From Welwitschia mirabilis (taxonomy: Eukaryota > Gnetophyta > Gnetopsida > Welwitschiales): a DNA stretch of 64,000 bases. The position numbers and the translations under genes are program-made. Shown here in pieces: positions 47,846 through 60,595 of this stretch; the stretch's first letter is position 1; the number at the start of each line of letters is the position of its first letter. The stretch is taken from the NCBI GenBank assembly GCA_051453625.1, contig JBOZIK010000001.1, forward strand, positions 4,052,123 to 4,116,122, read 5' to 3'. Under the pieces are notes generated by a model. The model worked only from the letters and a program-made list of their open reading frames with translations. It made no database searches and had not been told where the DNA came from.

Positions 47846-48149
47846 TATAGAAATATCATTAAGCATTCAGGGATATGATATACTTAGGTAAAAAGTTAAA
47901 GTATTAAACAAAGCAAAGCTTGATTAAGAAAAATATTAGAGAAGGTATAATTAACTATGAGCGTAACCCAAGCATGCATATCCTAAGTATGTAAATAATT
48001 TGAAGAATTAAGAAAGAAGGTTTTATAGCTTTATTATTTTAAAATATAATTTTTTAAAAGAAATTAATAGTTTAGAAGCCAATTATTTTTCTCCATTTAT
48101 TTTGAATTGAATACAAAAAAAGATAAGTAGGTTTATTAAACACTTCAAT

Positions 48150-49340
48150 CATGATAGAAATTTCTAATATAAATTCAAATGTAAATACAAATGTTTCATT
48201 TAAAGTTTTAAAAGATAATAAAAAATATAAAATCCAAAATCTTTTTTACTTACCTTATGGTAATGATCTAGAATTAATAAACTTAAATGATTATTCAACT
48301 TTTTTAGGAGAACCTAATAAAGATCCTTTCCAACATCTCTCCAACATAGAATAATTAGTGCTCACTTTAGGAAATGGAAAAAATGAATTAGTAATTAAAC
48401 CTACATGATTATTTTTTCTATCACAGTTAGAGATAGTGAAAACTTTGTCTTAAAATCATGCCTCATAAAAGTCTTAAAACCTGGAGTTAAGTATAAGACG
48501 ATTTTATCAAATGATTCAAGCATGAGAGCATAATGGAAAAAATAACAAAACAAGTTACAAATTCTTTACAACAACTTAATGGTATTATGCCATAACATAT
48601 AAACACTTTATTACAGCTACTCATTCTAATCCTATTAACGAATTTTCTAAAATGAATTATAGATTATTTTTACAATGGATTGAATAGAAAATTCAAATAA
48701 CTTATAGATTTTTCATGTGATGGAAACTTGATGAATTCAAATTTAGAAAATGCTTGGACATTATTGAAAGATCATCTTAAAATTAGTCAAACTTGGCCTA
48801 AATTAACGTTTAATAAAAATTGAACTGTAGGTCAAACGATAAAAGACTTAAAAGAAGTAAAACATGATAAGGAGGAATTTCAAAAAAAATCTAATAAAAG
48901 TAATTAAGGATTTTACTACTTCTTTGAAAAAATAAACTCAAATAATTCTAGATCCAAAGGTAACAAATGAGAAAAACATAATATCAACATGTGATATATG
49001 TGAAGATAGCTCTTATATAACACAAAAATGTTCCTTGTTACCTACATGTAAAGAGAAAATACTTGAAGAAGTTCATGCATTTAACCAAAGACCTTTAAAT
49101 TTTCAAAACCANNNNNNNNNNNNNNNNNNNNNNNNNNNNNNNNNNNNNNNNNNNNNNNNNNNNNNNNNNNNNNNNNNNNNNNNNNNNNNNNNNNNNNNNN
49201 NNNNNNNNNNNTTTAAATTTTCAAAATCAAATGTAATATCAATAAGGAATGAGTGGATAAAATAAATAAAAATCTCTTGAGAAAAGATCAAATAATTCAA
49301 ACTTCCAACCAAATAAATTCTAATCAAGTAGTTTAAAATT
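48150..49340 (+). pseudogene. E6 gag remnant
   Basis: It opens at ATG 48151, contains DNKKYKIQNLFYLPYGNDLE and ends STFLGEPNKDPFQHLSNIE before TAA at 48352, matching the start of the other family gags. The capsid core (about 48480-48800) is scattered over frames. The zinc knuckle at 48990-49031 reads CDICEDSSYITQKC, with His replaced by Tyr (a C>T change) and all three Cys kept. Then LPTCKEKILEEVHAFNQRPL follows. A 100-N gap at 49112-49211 is flanked by TTTAAATTTTCAAAAYCA on both sides. Another 26 Ns lie at 49444-49469. Confidence 0.75.
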
Positions 49341-49929
49341 TAAATCAAGCTTTTTAAATTTTTAAAATCAAAATAAAAATGATCTAATTATGAATACAAT
49401 GGAAGAGTTAAGAAGAACTAACACAAATATTAAAAATTCAATTNNNNNNNNNNNNNNNNNNNNNNNNNNCAATCAAAGATTACAAGGATCTCTTACAATA
49501 TAAACTTTTTCAAATTCAAATGAAGTAAAAATGAGATTATAAATTAATTAATACAAAAACACCTATCTATGAAACTTCAACTTCAAAAAATTATGAAGAA
49601 GGAAAGGAAGAGGAGATATAGAAATCTTAGAAACATATAATTTTCCTTCAACTCTAAGTAAGTGTTTACAAAAAAATAAAGGAAATAGATAAGCTACTCC
49701 TTGACTTGATAAATTAAATATAGATCCTATTTTTGATGAGAACTTAAATGACTTAATATAAGATAATAATATCAACTCATCCTTTCAAAAACTCTTTCAA
49801 GAAATCCTAAGTATCCTAAGTTGTGGAAAGACCTACTTAAAAGAAAACAAAAATGTATTGTTCGTACTAGAGTCTTTCTTGCATAATCTATATTCAACTT
49901 AGTCATATAAAAAGCACCTAAATTTGAAG

Positions 49930-50400
49930 ATCCTAAGGTAGCTATAGAGAGTGTTACTTTAGAAGGAAATAATAAAATAAACAAATCTTTAATTGAACGA
50001 GGATCAAGTGTAAACACTATGCCTCTTCACATTTGTGAAGGACTGGGGTTAAAAAAAAGAATTAAACCTACATAAATCACCTTAGAATTAGCTGATATAT
50101 TAAGAAGGAAAATTGTAGGGATTATTAAAAACTAAGTCATCCAAATAGAAGAATCCGTCTTACCCATATATCTAGTTATAAATGAAGTATAACATGATGA
50201 AAGTTACCCACTACTTTTAGTAAGAGCCTTTTGTGCAACTATTCATTTCATTATAGATGCATGAACCAGATTAATGGAATGTCACATTGGTAATAATAAG
50301 TACACTATTAGGGTTTTTGATGCTATAGAAAAAGATATGGATAATGAAAGAAACTTAGAAAAAAGATCAAAACCAACTTTATTTGTATAACATCATCTAG
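49930..50400 (+). pseudogene. E6 protease remnant
   Basis: Reads SVTLEGNNKINKSLIERGSS, then VNTMPLHICEGLGL, then ITLELADILRRKIVGI, then PLLLVRAFCATIHFIIDA and RVFDAIEKDMDNE. The active site box is ERGSS where D-x-G-A-S is expected, so the catalytic Asp has become Glu. Family features xNxMPLxI and LELAD are clear. A few stops separate the blocks. In an active element it would process gag. Confidence 0.7.
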
Positions 50401-50879
50401 TTGAAGAGATATTAAGAATATTATAAGAGTCAATTTTTCATAATATTTAAATAGAAATAAATATTTCTAATTACAGGGATGAAGAAGTGAAATCTATTAA
50501 TAGAAAAGAAGTCCAATATGTAAACTTAATTGAGAAAATATTTTATATGACTTATTTTTCACTTCAGTTATCTAGATGACAATCATATACAATAGTAAGA
50601 AAAAGTATAATTCAACAAAATAAAAATAAGAATAATGAAAAAAAGGAAAGATATAATTACTGATAATAAAAAAAATAGAAAGTACTTAATACAAAAAGAA
50701 TAAAGACAACAATAAGAAGAGAAATAATAATTAAGAACCTATAAAATATCAACCAAACTTGATGAAAAATAGAGCTATCCTTTCCAAAATACTAATCCAA
50801 TTTAAAAAAATTTCCCATGTTTCTCCATCCCATTCTCTTAAAAATATTTAAAGAAACATCTTTTCTTATTTTACCAAGT

Positions 50880-51430
50880 ACACTTAATCTTATTTATCTA
50901 ATGATAATTTTTTTTTAAGTATGACTTGGGATATCTCAGACTTTTAAATTATAGAAAATTTTATCTTTTTGATTTTTCATACTTAAAGCTAAGACTTAGA
51001 AAAATTCTTAAGTATATTAAACCTAGCTTCATCATTCATCCTAAGAATCTTTCTTAAAATTTTTTTGATTCCTAATAGGACCATTAATCTTTTTCATTTT
51101 CAATATTAATCTTTAGATGAAATCTATATTTGGAATTCTTCATGTAATGAATTTGATAAGAGATTATTGTTCCATGAATTATCTAATCTCTTTATCTCTC
51201 AAATAGCAAATAAATGTTTTGGAGTTAAAATATAACTTCTCATGCATATATAACTTTTATATTTTATTACTTGATCTTTATTTGGTTTATTTCCCTTTTT
51301 TTGGAAGAAAATACAATTTCCTAGATCCTAAATAAATTCTTCTTTCTTTTTTCTTTTTTTCCTTGTAAATAAAGTGCTGAGTAGGACTTAGGATCTAAAT
51401 AAAATTTGTTTTTAATTTTCTTTGGTATTT
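50880..51430 (+). pseudogene. Unidentified decayed frame, E6 copy
   Basis: Reads KYDLGYLRLLNYRKFYLFDF, then KLRLRKILKYIKPS, then FDKRLLFHELSNLFISQIAN and KCFGVKI, then in another frame SHAYITFIFYYLIFIWFISL. Each block has its counterpart in E2 copy A and E4 in the same order. No known catalytic motif is visible. The last part is hydrophobic and aromatic and could have been a membrane segment. The function is unknown. Confidence 0.5.
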
Positions 51431-51499
51431 CGTTTTGATTTTATGATTGTTATGATTTTGTCTTTGATTTTTAATTTTTAATAAATTAATCTATAGATG

Positions 51500-53019
51500 G
51501 TTAGGTCCTTATATTTTAGAGAGAGTAAGTTTTTAGTGACTTACTTGAATTTTTTTATTTAAACACTAGGGGAATTCAAAAAAATGTATAAGAGTTGAAC
51601 ATCTGTGAGTTATTAAACTTTAAAAATGATATAAGTAATTGTTTTGAAAATTCTCCTATCATTATAAATTCTTTCTTAGCTAATTCTTTTAGTGGACATC
51701 ATGTTATCACTTAAACATCTTTAAAACTTGACTAATGTTTCACTTTATGAAGTTACTATGACTAGTAATTTTTACTTATGCATTTCAAAAGTGATAAGAT
51801 TGGATTCACATAATCTTAAGACATTAAAATATGTGTGAAATTTATTTTAAAGGAAGATGCTTTAGTTTTTTTATGTTTTCTCTTAATGGTATGAGTTTTT
51901 GGTTGTTTGGGGGTGTTATTTNNNNNNNNNNNNNNNNNNNNNNNNNNNNNNNNNNNNNNNNNNNNNNNNNNNNNNNNNNNNNNNNNNNNNNNNNNNNNNA
52001 AAAAAAAAAAGAATAACGACCATGATCTATTATTTCTATGTTAAATACATGGTCATCATAATGTCCTACTATATTAGGATAATTTTTTTTAAAAGGGATC
52101 TTTCATAGTATTAGTAGCTATGGGAACCCCCATGGGGGATCAGTTGGCCATGCTTCATGAGTTCCTACTTCTTTGATGATAGTTTCACCCCTGTTCATCA
52201 TGGAATAATAATAAATACTTTAAGGCTACAGGGTTAGTGGTGTCCCTAGTATCACTAGAGGCATTGTTTGTTTCCTAGACTAATTGAAATTATAGTATTA
52301 TCATATGGTCATTTCACTTTTGAGGATTCAGGTGTGCTTTGAGTTGTGAATAGGTGAGTCCATTTTTAAGTAGCTTTTAATCTTGTCATTTATTATTTTT
52401 AAATAATAGTTGCTTAGCATCATCATAATCACTACCTTTTCAAGTGAAACTTTATGAAATTTTTGCATTATGACATGCATCATTAGTCAGGTAATTTTCT
52501 AATTTCTTTCTGAGGGTTTACTAAGTTAGAATTAAGAGTAGGCATATAATCTTCTATATATTTGTAGTTATCCATTTTTGTTTTGTTTTTCTTAAATGTC
52601 TTATTTTGTATTCTAAATTTCTTTTCATACATTTTCATCATAAATATGTAGGACTTAATCATTTATAGTTTTTTATTAATTTTTATTTTTAACTTACACA
52701 GTCTTCTTTATAAATTTGATTTTCTTTTTAGTGCTTTTAGCAAATAATGCTTCTTAGTTTATGATGCTGATTTTTTCCATCTATTCTTTTAGTATCTTTT
52801 TTGAGTTTACTTTTCTTTAATTTTCCTTTTGAGTTTTTATGCATCATATTTTTTAATAGTTGTGAGTTCATGGCATATTTCATAATCTCCTTAGCTTGCT
52901 TCATTCACCTTCTTTGTCATGCCTTCTTCATCATGATTCTTAGCCATTTTCCATCTCTCAAACTTTTTGATAACTTTTTAAAACCTCCTTAATGCTATCT
53001 AAGCTTAACTAATTCTATT
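51500..53019 (+). other. E6 integrase tail and 3' untranslated region
   Basis: NTRGIQK-like tail at about 51565-51600, then non-coding sequence matching E3 37200-38500 and E4 56300-55270 (reverse). N gap 51922-51999 is followed by an A run. The region ends at the E4 insertion. Confidence 0.6.
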
Positions 53020-54229
53020 TATTGTGATGCATATTTATGAAAATGTTACATCCTTAAATAAATTATATTAATCACAAATATATGCATAAACATAACATAC
53101 TAATATAGATAGAAGTATACCTAGATGTCATAATTTGTTGAGGGCACTAGGCGAGAATAAACAGGATTGATTTTCATAACGTAAAGGTTAAAAATAAAAA
53201 TCAATAATGCAAGAAAAGTAAACACATAATGTGAATGCAAATGCAATCTATTTTAAATGAAATATCTATTTGATTATTAAATCTTTATTATTAAGATCAG
53301 CCTTGTATAACCTAGATCAATTAAGAAAATTATCACTAATCTTAACTAACCTAAGCTATGAAGTATGTTAAACAGAGTAGGAAAAACATGTAATGATTAA
53401 TCTAGGAAATATAAAATGCAATGTAGGTTTCTAAAATAACATTTTTAACCTTAACAAAGATTGCCCTTGATTACCTATATCATAAATAAAACTGTCATGA
53501 AATCATAAGCAACATAAATCATAAGGAAGATGTACATGAATAAATAACACTAGAGGAATATTTTCATTAAAATCAAATCAACATCCTATTATAAAGTAGT
53601 ACCTTGATGAAGGAGCCACAATCCAATACTAAAGAAAACCCCTCTCTATAATTAATGGATATACTTTGGCTCTTCAAGCTCCTATCACAAGAATTTATAA
53701 TGCAATGAAGATCATTGAAGTTGAGGATAAAGGCCATATTTATTGACAATAATATAATTAAAAGTAGATAATTATAATAGATGTATGAGAAATCATAATG
53801 ATGCACAAAAAGTACATGACATATTACATAAGTTTAATGAAGTTTAGTACTTTAATTAAAATTAGATTATCATCCTAGTTATCATCCAAATGATGGTTGG
53901 GATGATGCCATATTAAGAGAGTTCTATATTTAGCTTTCATGTTGATCTTGTTACATCCTAGTCAGCATGTGAATGGTATTGTCTAGGTGGTCATCCAAAT
54001 GATTGAGGAGATGATAATCTTCTTCAAGCTCTTAATCAAGTAAATTTTTATTTGTAGAATATTAATTCCTTATTAAAACATTAAGTGTTATAATTAATCC
54101 AAAATATTTGCAAAAGTGCTAGTATTTGTGCATTTCTATGATTTATTCTTTTATTCTTAAACCTATCTAAATGTCTTGCAAAACTACTTAAAATACCCCA
54201 TTAAAAACATACAATTTGGTGTCATAACA
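53020..54229 (-). repeat. E4 3' LTR (1,210 bp)
   Basis: Low end TATTGTGATGCATATTTATG, high end GTGTCATAACA, next to the polypurine tract (minus strand CTAAGTGGAGGGCTA). No primer site lies below 53020. Confidence 0.85.
53867..54018. repeat. Two palindromes in E4 3' LTR
   Basis: 53867-53909 is the clearest copy in the window: TTATCATCCTAG, then TTATCATCCAAATGATGG, then TTGGGATGATGCC. The second is at 53979-54018. Confidence 0.85.
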
Positions 54230-56640
54230 TAGCCCTCCACTTAGTCCTGTCAATTCCTAATAAAGTTGGCAAAAAACTATAATTACAAGTCAAATTGACT
54301 AAGATAAAACACTAACTAGGAATATGTAAATTAAGTTCAGAAATCTCATTTTATGGGATAAAAAACTTAGAACCTAATAAATGAGAATGTTTATCTTGGT
54401 AGATGTTATGATGGTATTATCATCTAGAATATTGTCTGAACAATTATGGGGATAATAGGTTCTTAAAAATCAATTTGTAAAATTGATTTCCTATAATCAT
54501 GTTCATTAAAAAATAAAATCATAATACTTAGCAGGATATTAGCCCCCCAGTCAAAACATCTGGTGCATTAAAAAGACAGAAATTGGATGTCATAATAAAA
54601 ATAATCATCATAAGATATGACCATAATAACTTACATAAATGATGTGCATGTATAGTAAAAAAATCAATAATTTAAAATTAATTTTCAACAAGAATTAAGT
54701 TTTAAACCATAATCAAAGACTATATTACCTTCAATCACGGTCTTAAGAACTTCTTGTATCATTCCTATAAGGAAAATAAACTACAAGTATTCTACTATTA
54801 ATTACATGTTTTGTTAAATAATCTCTATAATATATATCACTCAAATTATAGGCATTCAGAATTTGATTAGTACACTACAACTATATCTCACGAAAATATA
54901 AAAATAACCCTTAAAAATGTAAGGTTTAAACTTTTTTCTCAAAAGTATCTTATTCCCTTCCTCCCCCCCCCCTTCTCCCCCCCAACTCCTCCTCCTCCTC
55001 CCTTCCTTTCTATTAAGTGAATCAATAAGTCCTGTATTGCATTAAGGTAAGATGAAAAAGATCAATATGCAAGTTTAGTAAAAGTGAGTAAAATAGGAAA
55101 GACTGGGATCACTATATTGTACACAAAAAGAAGGGTTAGAAAGAGATAGAAAAAGATGGAACAAAAAGATGATGCACCTCATAAATTATCTATGGATTAT
55201 TTACCTAGTTATTTGGATAATAGGTAGGATAACACAATTTTTCAAAAGATTAAAAAATTTGGAATTATCAGCAAAAGTAATTAAGCTCATATAGCATTAT
55301 GTAGGTTTTAGAAAGTTATTAGAAAGTATGAAAGATGGGAAATGGCTAAGAATCATGATAAATAAGGCATGATAAAGGAGGTGATACCAAGCTAAGGAAG
55401 ATAAATGTACTATAAACTTACAATTTATTAATTGCATTGAAACTCAAAAAGAAAATTAATGAACTAAAAGAATAGATGGAAAAATTACCATAAAAAATTA
55501 AAGAAACATTATTTACAAAAAGAAACTTAACTGCTATAAACAAAAACTATAGATGAGAAATAAAAATTAAAAAGAAAACTATTAAATGATCAAGTCCTAA
55601 GCATTTATGATAAAAAAGTATGGAAATGACTTTGAAATACCAAAGGAAACAACTAAGGAAGAAAAAATAAAAATGAACAACTTAGGAACATGAAGAATAT
55701 TATATACCTACCCTAAATTCAAACATAGTAAACCCTCATTGAAGAAATCATAAAATCTCCTAATTAATGATGCATGACATAATGAAAAAACTCCATAAAG
55801 TACCAATTGAATAGGTAGTGATTACCACAATGCCAAGTAATTAATATTTTCAAATAATGAATGGTAAAATTAAAAGCTACAATAGAAGAACTCACCTACT
55901 CACATCCCAAAACACACCTAAAACCTTAAAAGTGAAGTGACTATATGGGAGTACTATAAGTACAATAAGTCTAGGAAATAAGCAATACCTCTAATGATAC
56001 TAGGAACACCCCTGATCCTGTAGCCTCGAAGTATTTTATTTTAATCCATAATGAGGGGAGTGCAACCATAGTTAGAAAAATAGGAACATGTGAAGCATGA
56101 CCAACTGATCCTCTAGTATAGTTCCTATAGCTACCAATATTACTAAAGGTTCCTTTTAAGAAAATTTACCCCAATGTGATAGGATATCATGGTGATCATG
56201 TAACTAGCACAGAAATATTAATCATGGTCATTATTCTTTTTTTTTTAAATATACTTCTTTAAATTAAATTCCACATGACCAAACTCATCAAGACCAAGGT
56301 GAAGAAATGAGAAGAAAAATAACAAAATAATTAAATATTTAAATCATTGGAAGAAAACACAAAAAATAAAGCATCTTCCCTTAAATGAAGTTTATAGATA
56401 TTTGAATGTCTTAATATTAGATGAATCTAATTTTATTACTTTGAAATGTCCAAGTAAANNNNNNNNNNGACTAACCATGGTAAATTCATAAAGTAAATCA
56501 TAAGTTAAGTTAAATATGTTGAAGTAATAGCATGACATCTAACAAAAGAATAAGCTAAGAAATAATTCAGATAATGGTAGGATAACATTCAAAACAATTA
56601 CTTCTATCATGTTTAAGATCTTTTGATAATTCATGGATTT
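54230..56640 (-). other. E4 3' untranslated region
   Basis: Matches E2 23017-25880 and, reversed, E6 51640-62836. No coding capacity. Palindromes at 54416-54458 and 55201-55237. A pyrimidine and C-rich tract lies at 54954-55010, and a 10-N run at 56459-56468. Confidence 0.65.
54954..55010 (+). repeat. C-rich pyrimidine tract
   Basis: Runs of 10 and 7 C's followed by (CTC)n. The matching part of E2 (about 23770) has only CCCCTC, so this grew after the elements separated. Confidence 0.9.
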
Positions 56641-56799
56641 TTAGGGATTCTTCATTTTTCAAATTTCCTTAGTTTTTAAATCAAAAATCTTAACTAAGTC
56701 ATTCAAAATGTACTTTCTTGAAAAGATAAGAGCCTAATCATCTAGAGATTAATTTATTGAAATAAAAACCAAAGAGAAAAATATAATAACATAAAATAA

Positions 56800-57480
56800 A
56801 AATAAAATATAAAGTCAAATAAAAAATGTTCCATTTAAATATTAATTCCTATCTAAAACTTTATTTGCAATAAGGAAAAGAAAGAATAATTTATTTCAAT
56901 CCTAGGATAATGTACTTTCTCAAAAAAAATAAGGACCAAATCAAATAAAGACCAATTGATAAAACATGAAAGGCATATATGCATGAAAAGCTAATATTTT
57001 GGCTCATAAGATTTATTTGCAATATAAGAGATAAAAGGTTTATATAATTCATGGAAGAACAATCTCTTACCAAACTCATGATATAAAGAATTTCAAATAT
57101 AGATTTCATCTAAAAATTGATATTGAGGATGAGAAATATTAATGGATCTATTAGGAATCAAAAAAATTAGAGAAAGCTTCTTACGATGAATGATTAAGGT
57201 AGGATTAATATACTTAAGAATTTTTCTAAGTCTCAGCTTAAAGTATGAATTATTAAAAAGATAAAATTTCTATAATTTAGAAGTTCAATATTTTTGAATT
57301 TATTATTTTAAAAAGATTTATCATTAAAAGCTAAAGTGAACTTGGTATAAAAGGAAATAATGTTTCTTTGAATATTTTTAAGAGAATGAAATGAAGAAAT
57401 ATTAGAAGATTTTCTAAATTGGATTATCGTCTTGGAAATGATAGATTTATTTTTCACTAAGTTTGATTGAGATTTTTTTA
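56800..57480 (-). pseudogene. Unidentified decayed frame, E4 copy
   Basis: Minus strand from about 57290 holds the ELLNYRNFIFL block and KSIFEILYIMSLVRDC. It then continues in two frames: NLLSLILQINLMSQNISFSC (open 57109-56891) and HAYMPFMFYQLVFIWFGPYF. The latter lines up with HACVPFMFYQLASIWF of E2 and HAYITFIFYYLIFIWF of E6. The block order is identical in all copies. Function unknown. Confidence 0.5.
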
Positions 57481-57622
57481 TATTTCTCATTACTCCTCCT
57501 TTTTTCTTTATTGTTTTTGATCTTACTATGTTGAATCTTTTTTATATTTCTCTAATTAGTAACTTTATCTTTCCCTTTATCATTATTTTTATTTCTCTTT
57601 TTTTGATTTTTATATTTCTAAC

Positions 57623-57664
57623 TATCATCCTACTCTATCATCCAAATGACAGGGGTGAATGATG
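57623..57664. repeat. Family palindrome after E4 protease
   Basis: TATCATCCTACT, CTATCATCCAAATGACAG, GGGTGAATGATG. Confidence 0.8.
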
Positions 57665-57779
57665 AGGCTTATAGTAAAACGTTTTAATTAAGTTCACTTC
57701 TTTATCCTTGTGATTAAAGCCATTTACTTTTATTAGACTTTTGTGAAAAGTCAAGTCTTGTAGTATTCTTAATCTCTCT

Positions 57780-58330
57780 CTAACTGAATGATGTTAAATA
57801 AAGTTAGTTTAGCTCTTTTTTCTAGATTTTCTTCATCACCTATATCTTTCTCTATAGCATCAAAAACTTTAATAGTATATCTCTTATTAGCAATGTGACA
57901 TTCAATTAATTCAGTTCGTGTATCTATGATGTAATGGGCAGTTTTACAAAAGGTTTTTCCTAAAAGTAGTGAATACTTTCCGTTATGCTATACTTCAATT
58001 ATAAACATATCTATGGGGTAGAAGGCTCCTTTTATTTAAATAACTAAGTTTTTAATAATCCCTACAGGTTTTCTAGTCAATGTATCAACTAATTCTAAGG
58101 TGATTTGTATAGGTTTAATTCTTTCTTCTAGCCCAAATCTTTTACAAATGTAAAGAGGTATGATATCTACACTTGCTCCTATATCAATAAAGCTTTTTTG
58201 ATTTTCTTATTCCCTTCTAAAGTAGCACTTACTATAGCTACCACGTGATCTTTAAATTTAGGTGCTTTGTTTATGACTAAGTTGAAAATGTATTGTGCAA
58301 GAAAAACTCTACTAGAAATAGTATGTTTTT
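57780..58330 (-). pseudogene. E4 protease remnant
   Basis: The minus strand open frame 58385-58179 ends KFKDHVVAIVSATLEGNKKI, then KKALLI, immediately before the active-site box. The box itself is shifted out of frame (about 58180-58150, GASVDIIPLYIC-like across a frame change). Downstream LIH-LENL and FDAIEKD-like blocks reach about 57850. The gene order gag, protease and the shared LEGNKKIxKAL block identify it. Confidence 0.65.
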
Positions 58331-58429
58331 GTTTTTTTCTAATTAGATCTTTCCACAACTTAGCATACTTAGGATTTTCTTGCAAGAGTTTCTAAAAAAG
58401 GGAGTTAATATCAACATCTTGCATTAAAG

Positions 58430-59960
58430 CTTTTAAGTATTTATTAAAAACAAGATTTGTATTTAGTCTATCAAGCTAAGGAGTAGCTTATCTTTTCCTT
58501 TTATTTTTTCATAAAGGCTTATCTAATGTTGAAGGGAAATTATATGATTCTAAGATTTTATATCCTCCCTCTCCTTATCTTTCTCAACATTTTTAGAAGT
58601 TAAAGTTTCATGAATAGGTGGTGGTGTATAAATTATTTTGCAATCTCTTTTTACTTCATTTGGATTCGGAAAAGTTTGAGTTGTAAGAGATCCTTGTAAT
58701 CTTCGAAGGGCTAACAACTGATTACTAAAATATCTTAACTAAATTTCTAATGTTTCTATTAGTTTTACTTAAATCTTTTATACTTAGTTCATTTTAATTT
58801 TAAGTACTTAGTTATTTGATTGGAAATTTAAATTATTTAATATATTCTCAAAAGGTTTTTAATTATTTTACCCACTTATTTCTTGTTGACATTTCATTTG
58901 ATTTTGAAAATTTGGGCCTTTGGTTAAATGCACATACTTATTCAAGTACTTTCTCTTTACATGAAGGTAATAAGGAATATTTTTTTATTACGTGAGAGTT
59001 ATCTTGATAAATATATCATGTTGATATTACACTCTTTTCATTTGCTACTTTTTCATTTAGAGTCATTTGATTGTATTTCTCCAATGTAGTAGTGAAATTC
59101 TTGATTACTTTTGTTGAATTATTTTGTTATTTATTATTATCATATTTCACTTATTTTAAATTTTTTATCATTTACTATACAATTTAAATTTTTTTAAAAA
59201 CTTGATTTAGGTCAAGTCTAACCAAATTTTAATATGATTTTCCAACAATGTTCATGCATTTTCTCAATCTAAACTTATTAAATTGCCATCACACAAAAAA
59301 TCTATAGGTTGTTTGGTTTTTCTATTTAGTCCACTATAAAAATAATGTATTAATTGTTCTTTAGGAAGTTTATTAACAGGATTAGAATGAGTTGCTATAT
59401 TGAATCATTCATATGTTATAGAATAATCTTCATTAGGTTGTTGTTGGAAATTTGTGACTTCTTTTTTTCTTTTTCTTATTGTGCTTTCACTCATGAATCT
59501 TTTGATAAAATCATCTTATACTTGACTTAATATTTTAATACTTTTATGTTATATAGATTTAAGCCAAAGTTTTAATCTGTCTTTAAGTGTAATAGGAAAA
59601 ATAATCATGTAATTTCTATCACTAGTTCATCTTTTTTCATTTCTTGAAGTGAGCTCTAATTGTCCTATGTTAGCAAAATTTTGAAAAGGATCTTCATTAG
59701 GTTCTCCTAAAAATGTTGAATTAGAATTTAATTTTTTTAGATATACATCATCACCAGAAGGTAGATTAAAAGTGTTTTGTATTTCATGTTTTCTATGGGC
59801 TATTAAATCTCTAAGTTTAATATTTGCATTAGATGTGTATGCATTAGGAGTTCTTATCATGGTTGGGGTATTGGATGATGCTACTTGCTTTTACTTTTGC
59901 CTCGTATTCAAAATAGATTTAAAAAAATGATTCACTTCTAAACTATTGCTTTTTTGAAAA
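58430..59960 (-). pseudogene. E4 gag remnant
   Basis: The open frame 59860-59627 gives IKLRDLIAHRKHEIQNTFNL, PSGDDVYLKKLNSNSTFLGE and PNEDPFQNFANIGQLELTS, the family gag start. The capsid core follows at 59600-59240 (DDFIKRFMSE, IATHSNPVNKLP, YFYSGLNRKTKQPIDFLCDG). The knuckle region (about 59030-58985) reads QDNSHVIKKY, with His kept and the last Cys changed to Tyr. The tail LPSCKEKVLE and CAFNQRPK follows. Stops and frameshifts make it non-functional. Confidence 0.75.
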
Positions 59961-60171
59961 ATAATACTTTGTTATAATAAAAGTTGAAAAATTTTTGTTT
60001 AATTCTTGGAATTCTTTATTTACTTGGGTGTGCATACTTAAAATAAGTTTGAATTCAACAAGATCTTCTCTAATATTTTTCTTAATTAGGCTTCACTTCA
60101 TATGACACTTTGTCATTTTATCTAAGTGTACTATGTCCCTACATGATCAATTATGTTTTTGCAATCTCGCC

Positions 60172-60429
60172 TCTATCATTGTTCAGGTGATAACTTGGAT
60201 GACTACTATATAGAAAACAAAAATAAAAAACTAAAAATAGAGAAAAATAAAAATAAAACTAAAACCAAAACTGATAGTCATTTATCTATGTTATTTTAAT
60301 GATAGAGGAGATGATATCAATTTATTATATGATAGAAAACCAAAAATTAAAATCATAGAAATTTTAGAAAAACCCTAATCCTTTGCATTGTCCGCTTATG
60401 TTATCTGAGAAACAAATAGGATGATAGGC
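60172..60429. repeat. Three palindromes in E4 leader
   Basis: 60172-60203, 60271-60318 and 60386-60429, at the same spacing as in E2 and E6. Confidence 0.7.
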
Positions 60430-60574
60430 TTAAAAAATAAAAAAATACCAAAAAATGTGGAAATAAAAACTATGATATTTATAATAAAAATATAATGCTA
60501 TCATAAACAAATACCTGAATTAAAATCCAAAGCACTTATCTAGGTAATTATAATTCTTGAACTCCTTGCGATCT

Positions 60575-60592
60575 TTCCTAGTAACAATGCCA
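60575..60592 (-). other. E4 primer binding site (tRNA-Asp type)
   Basis: Minus strand TGGCATTGTTACTAGGAA; seven differences from the intact site, all transitions. Three bases separate it from the LTR. Confidence 0.75.
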
Positions 60593-60595
60593 AGA

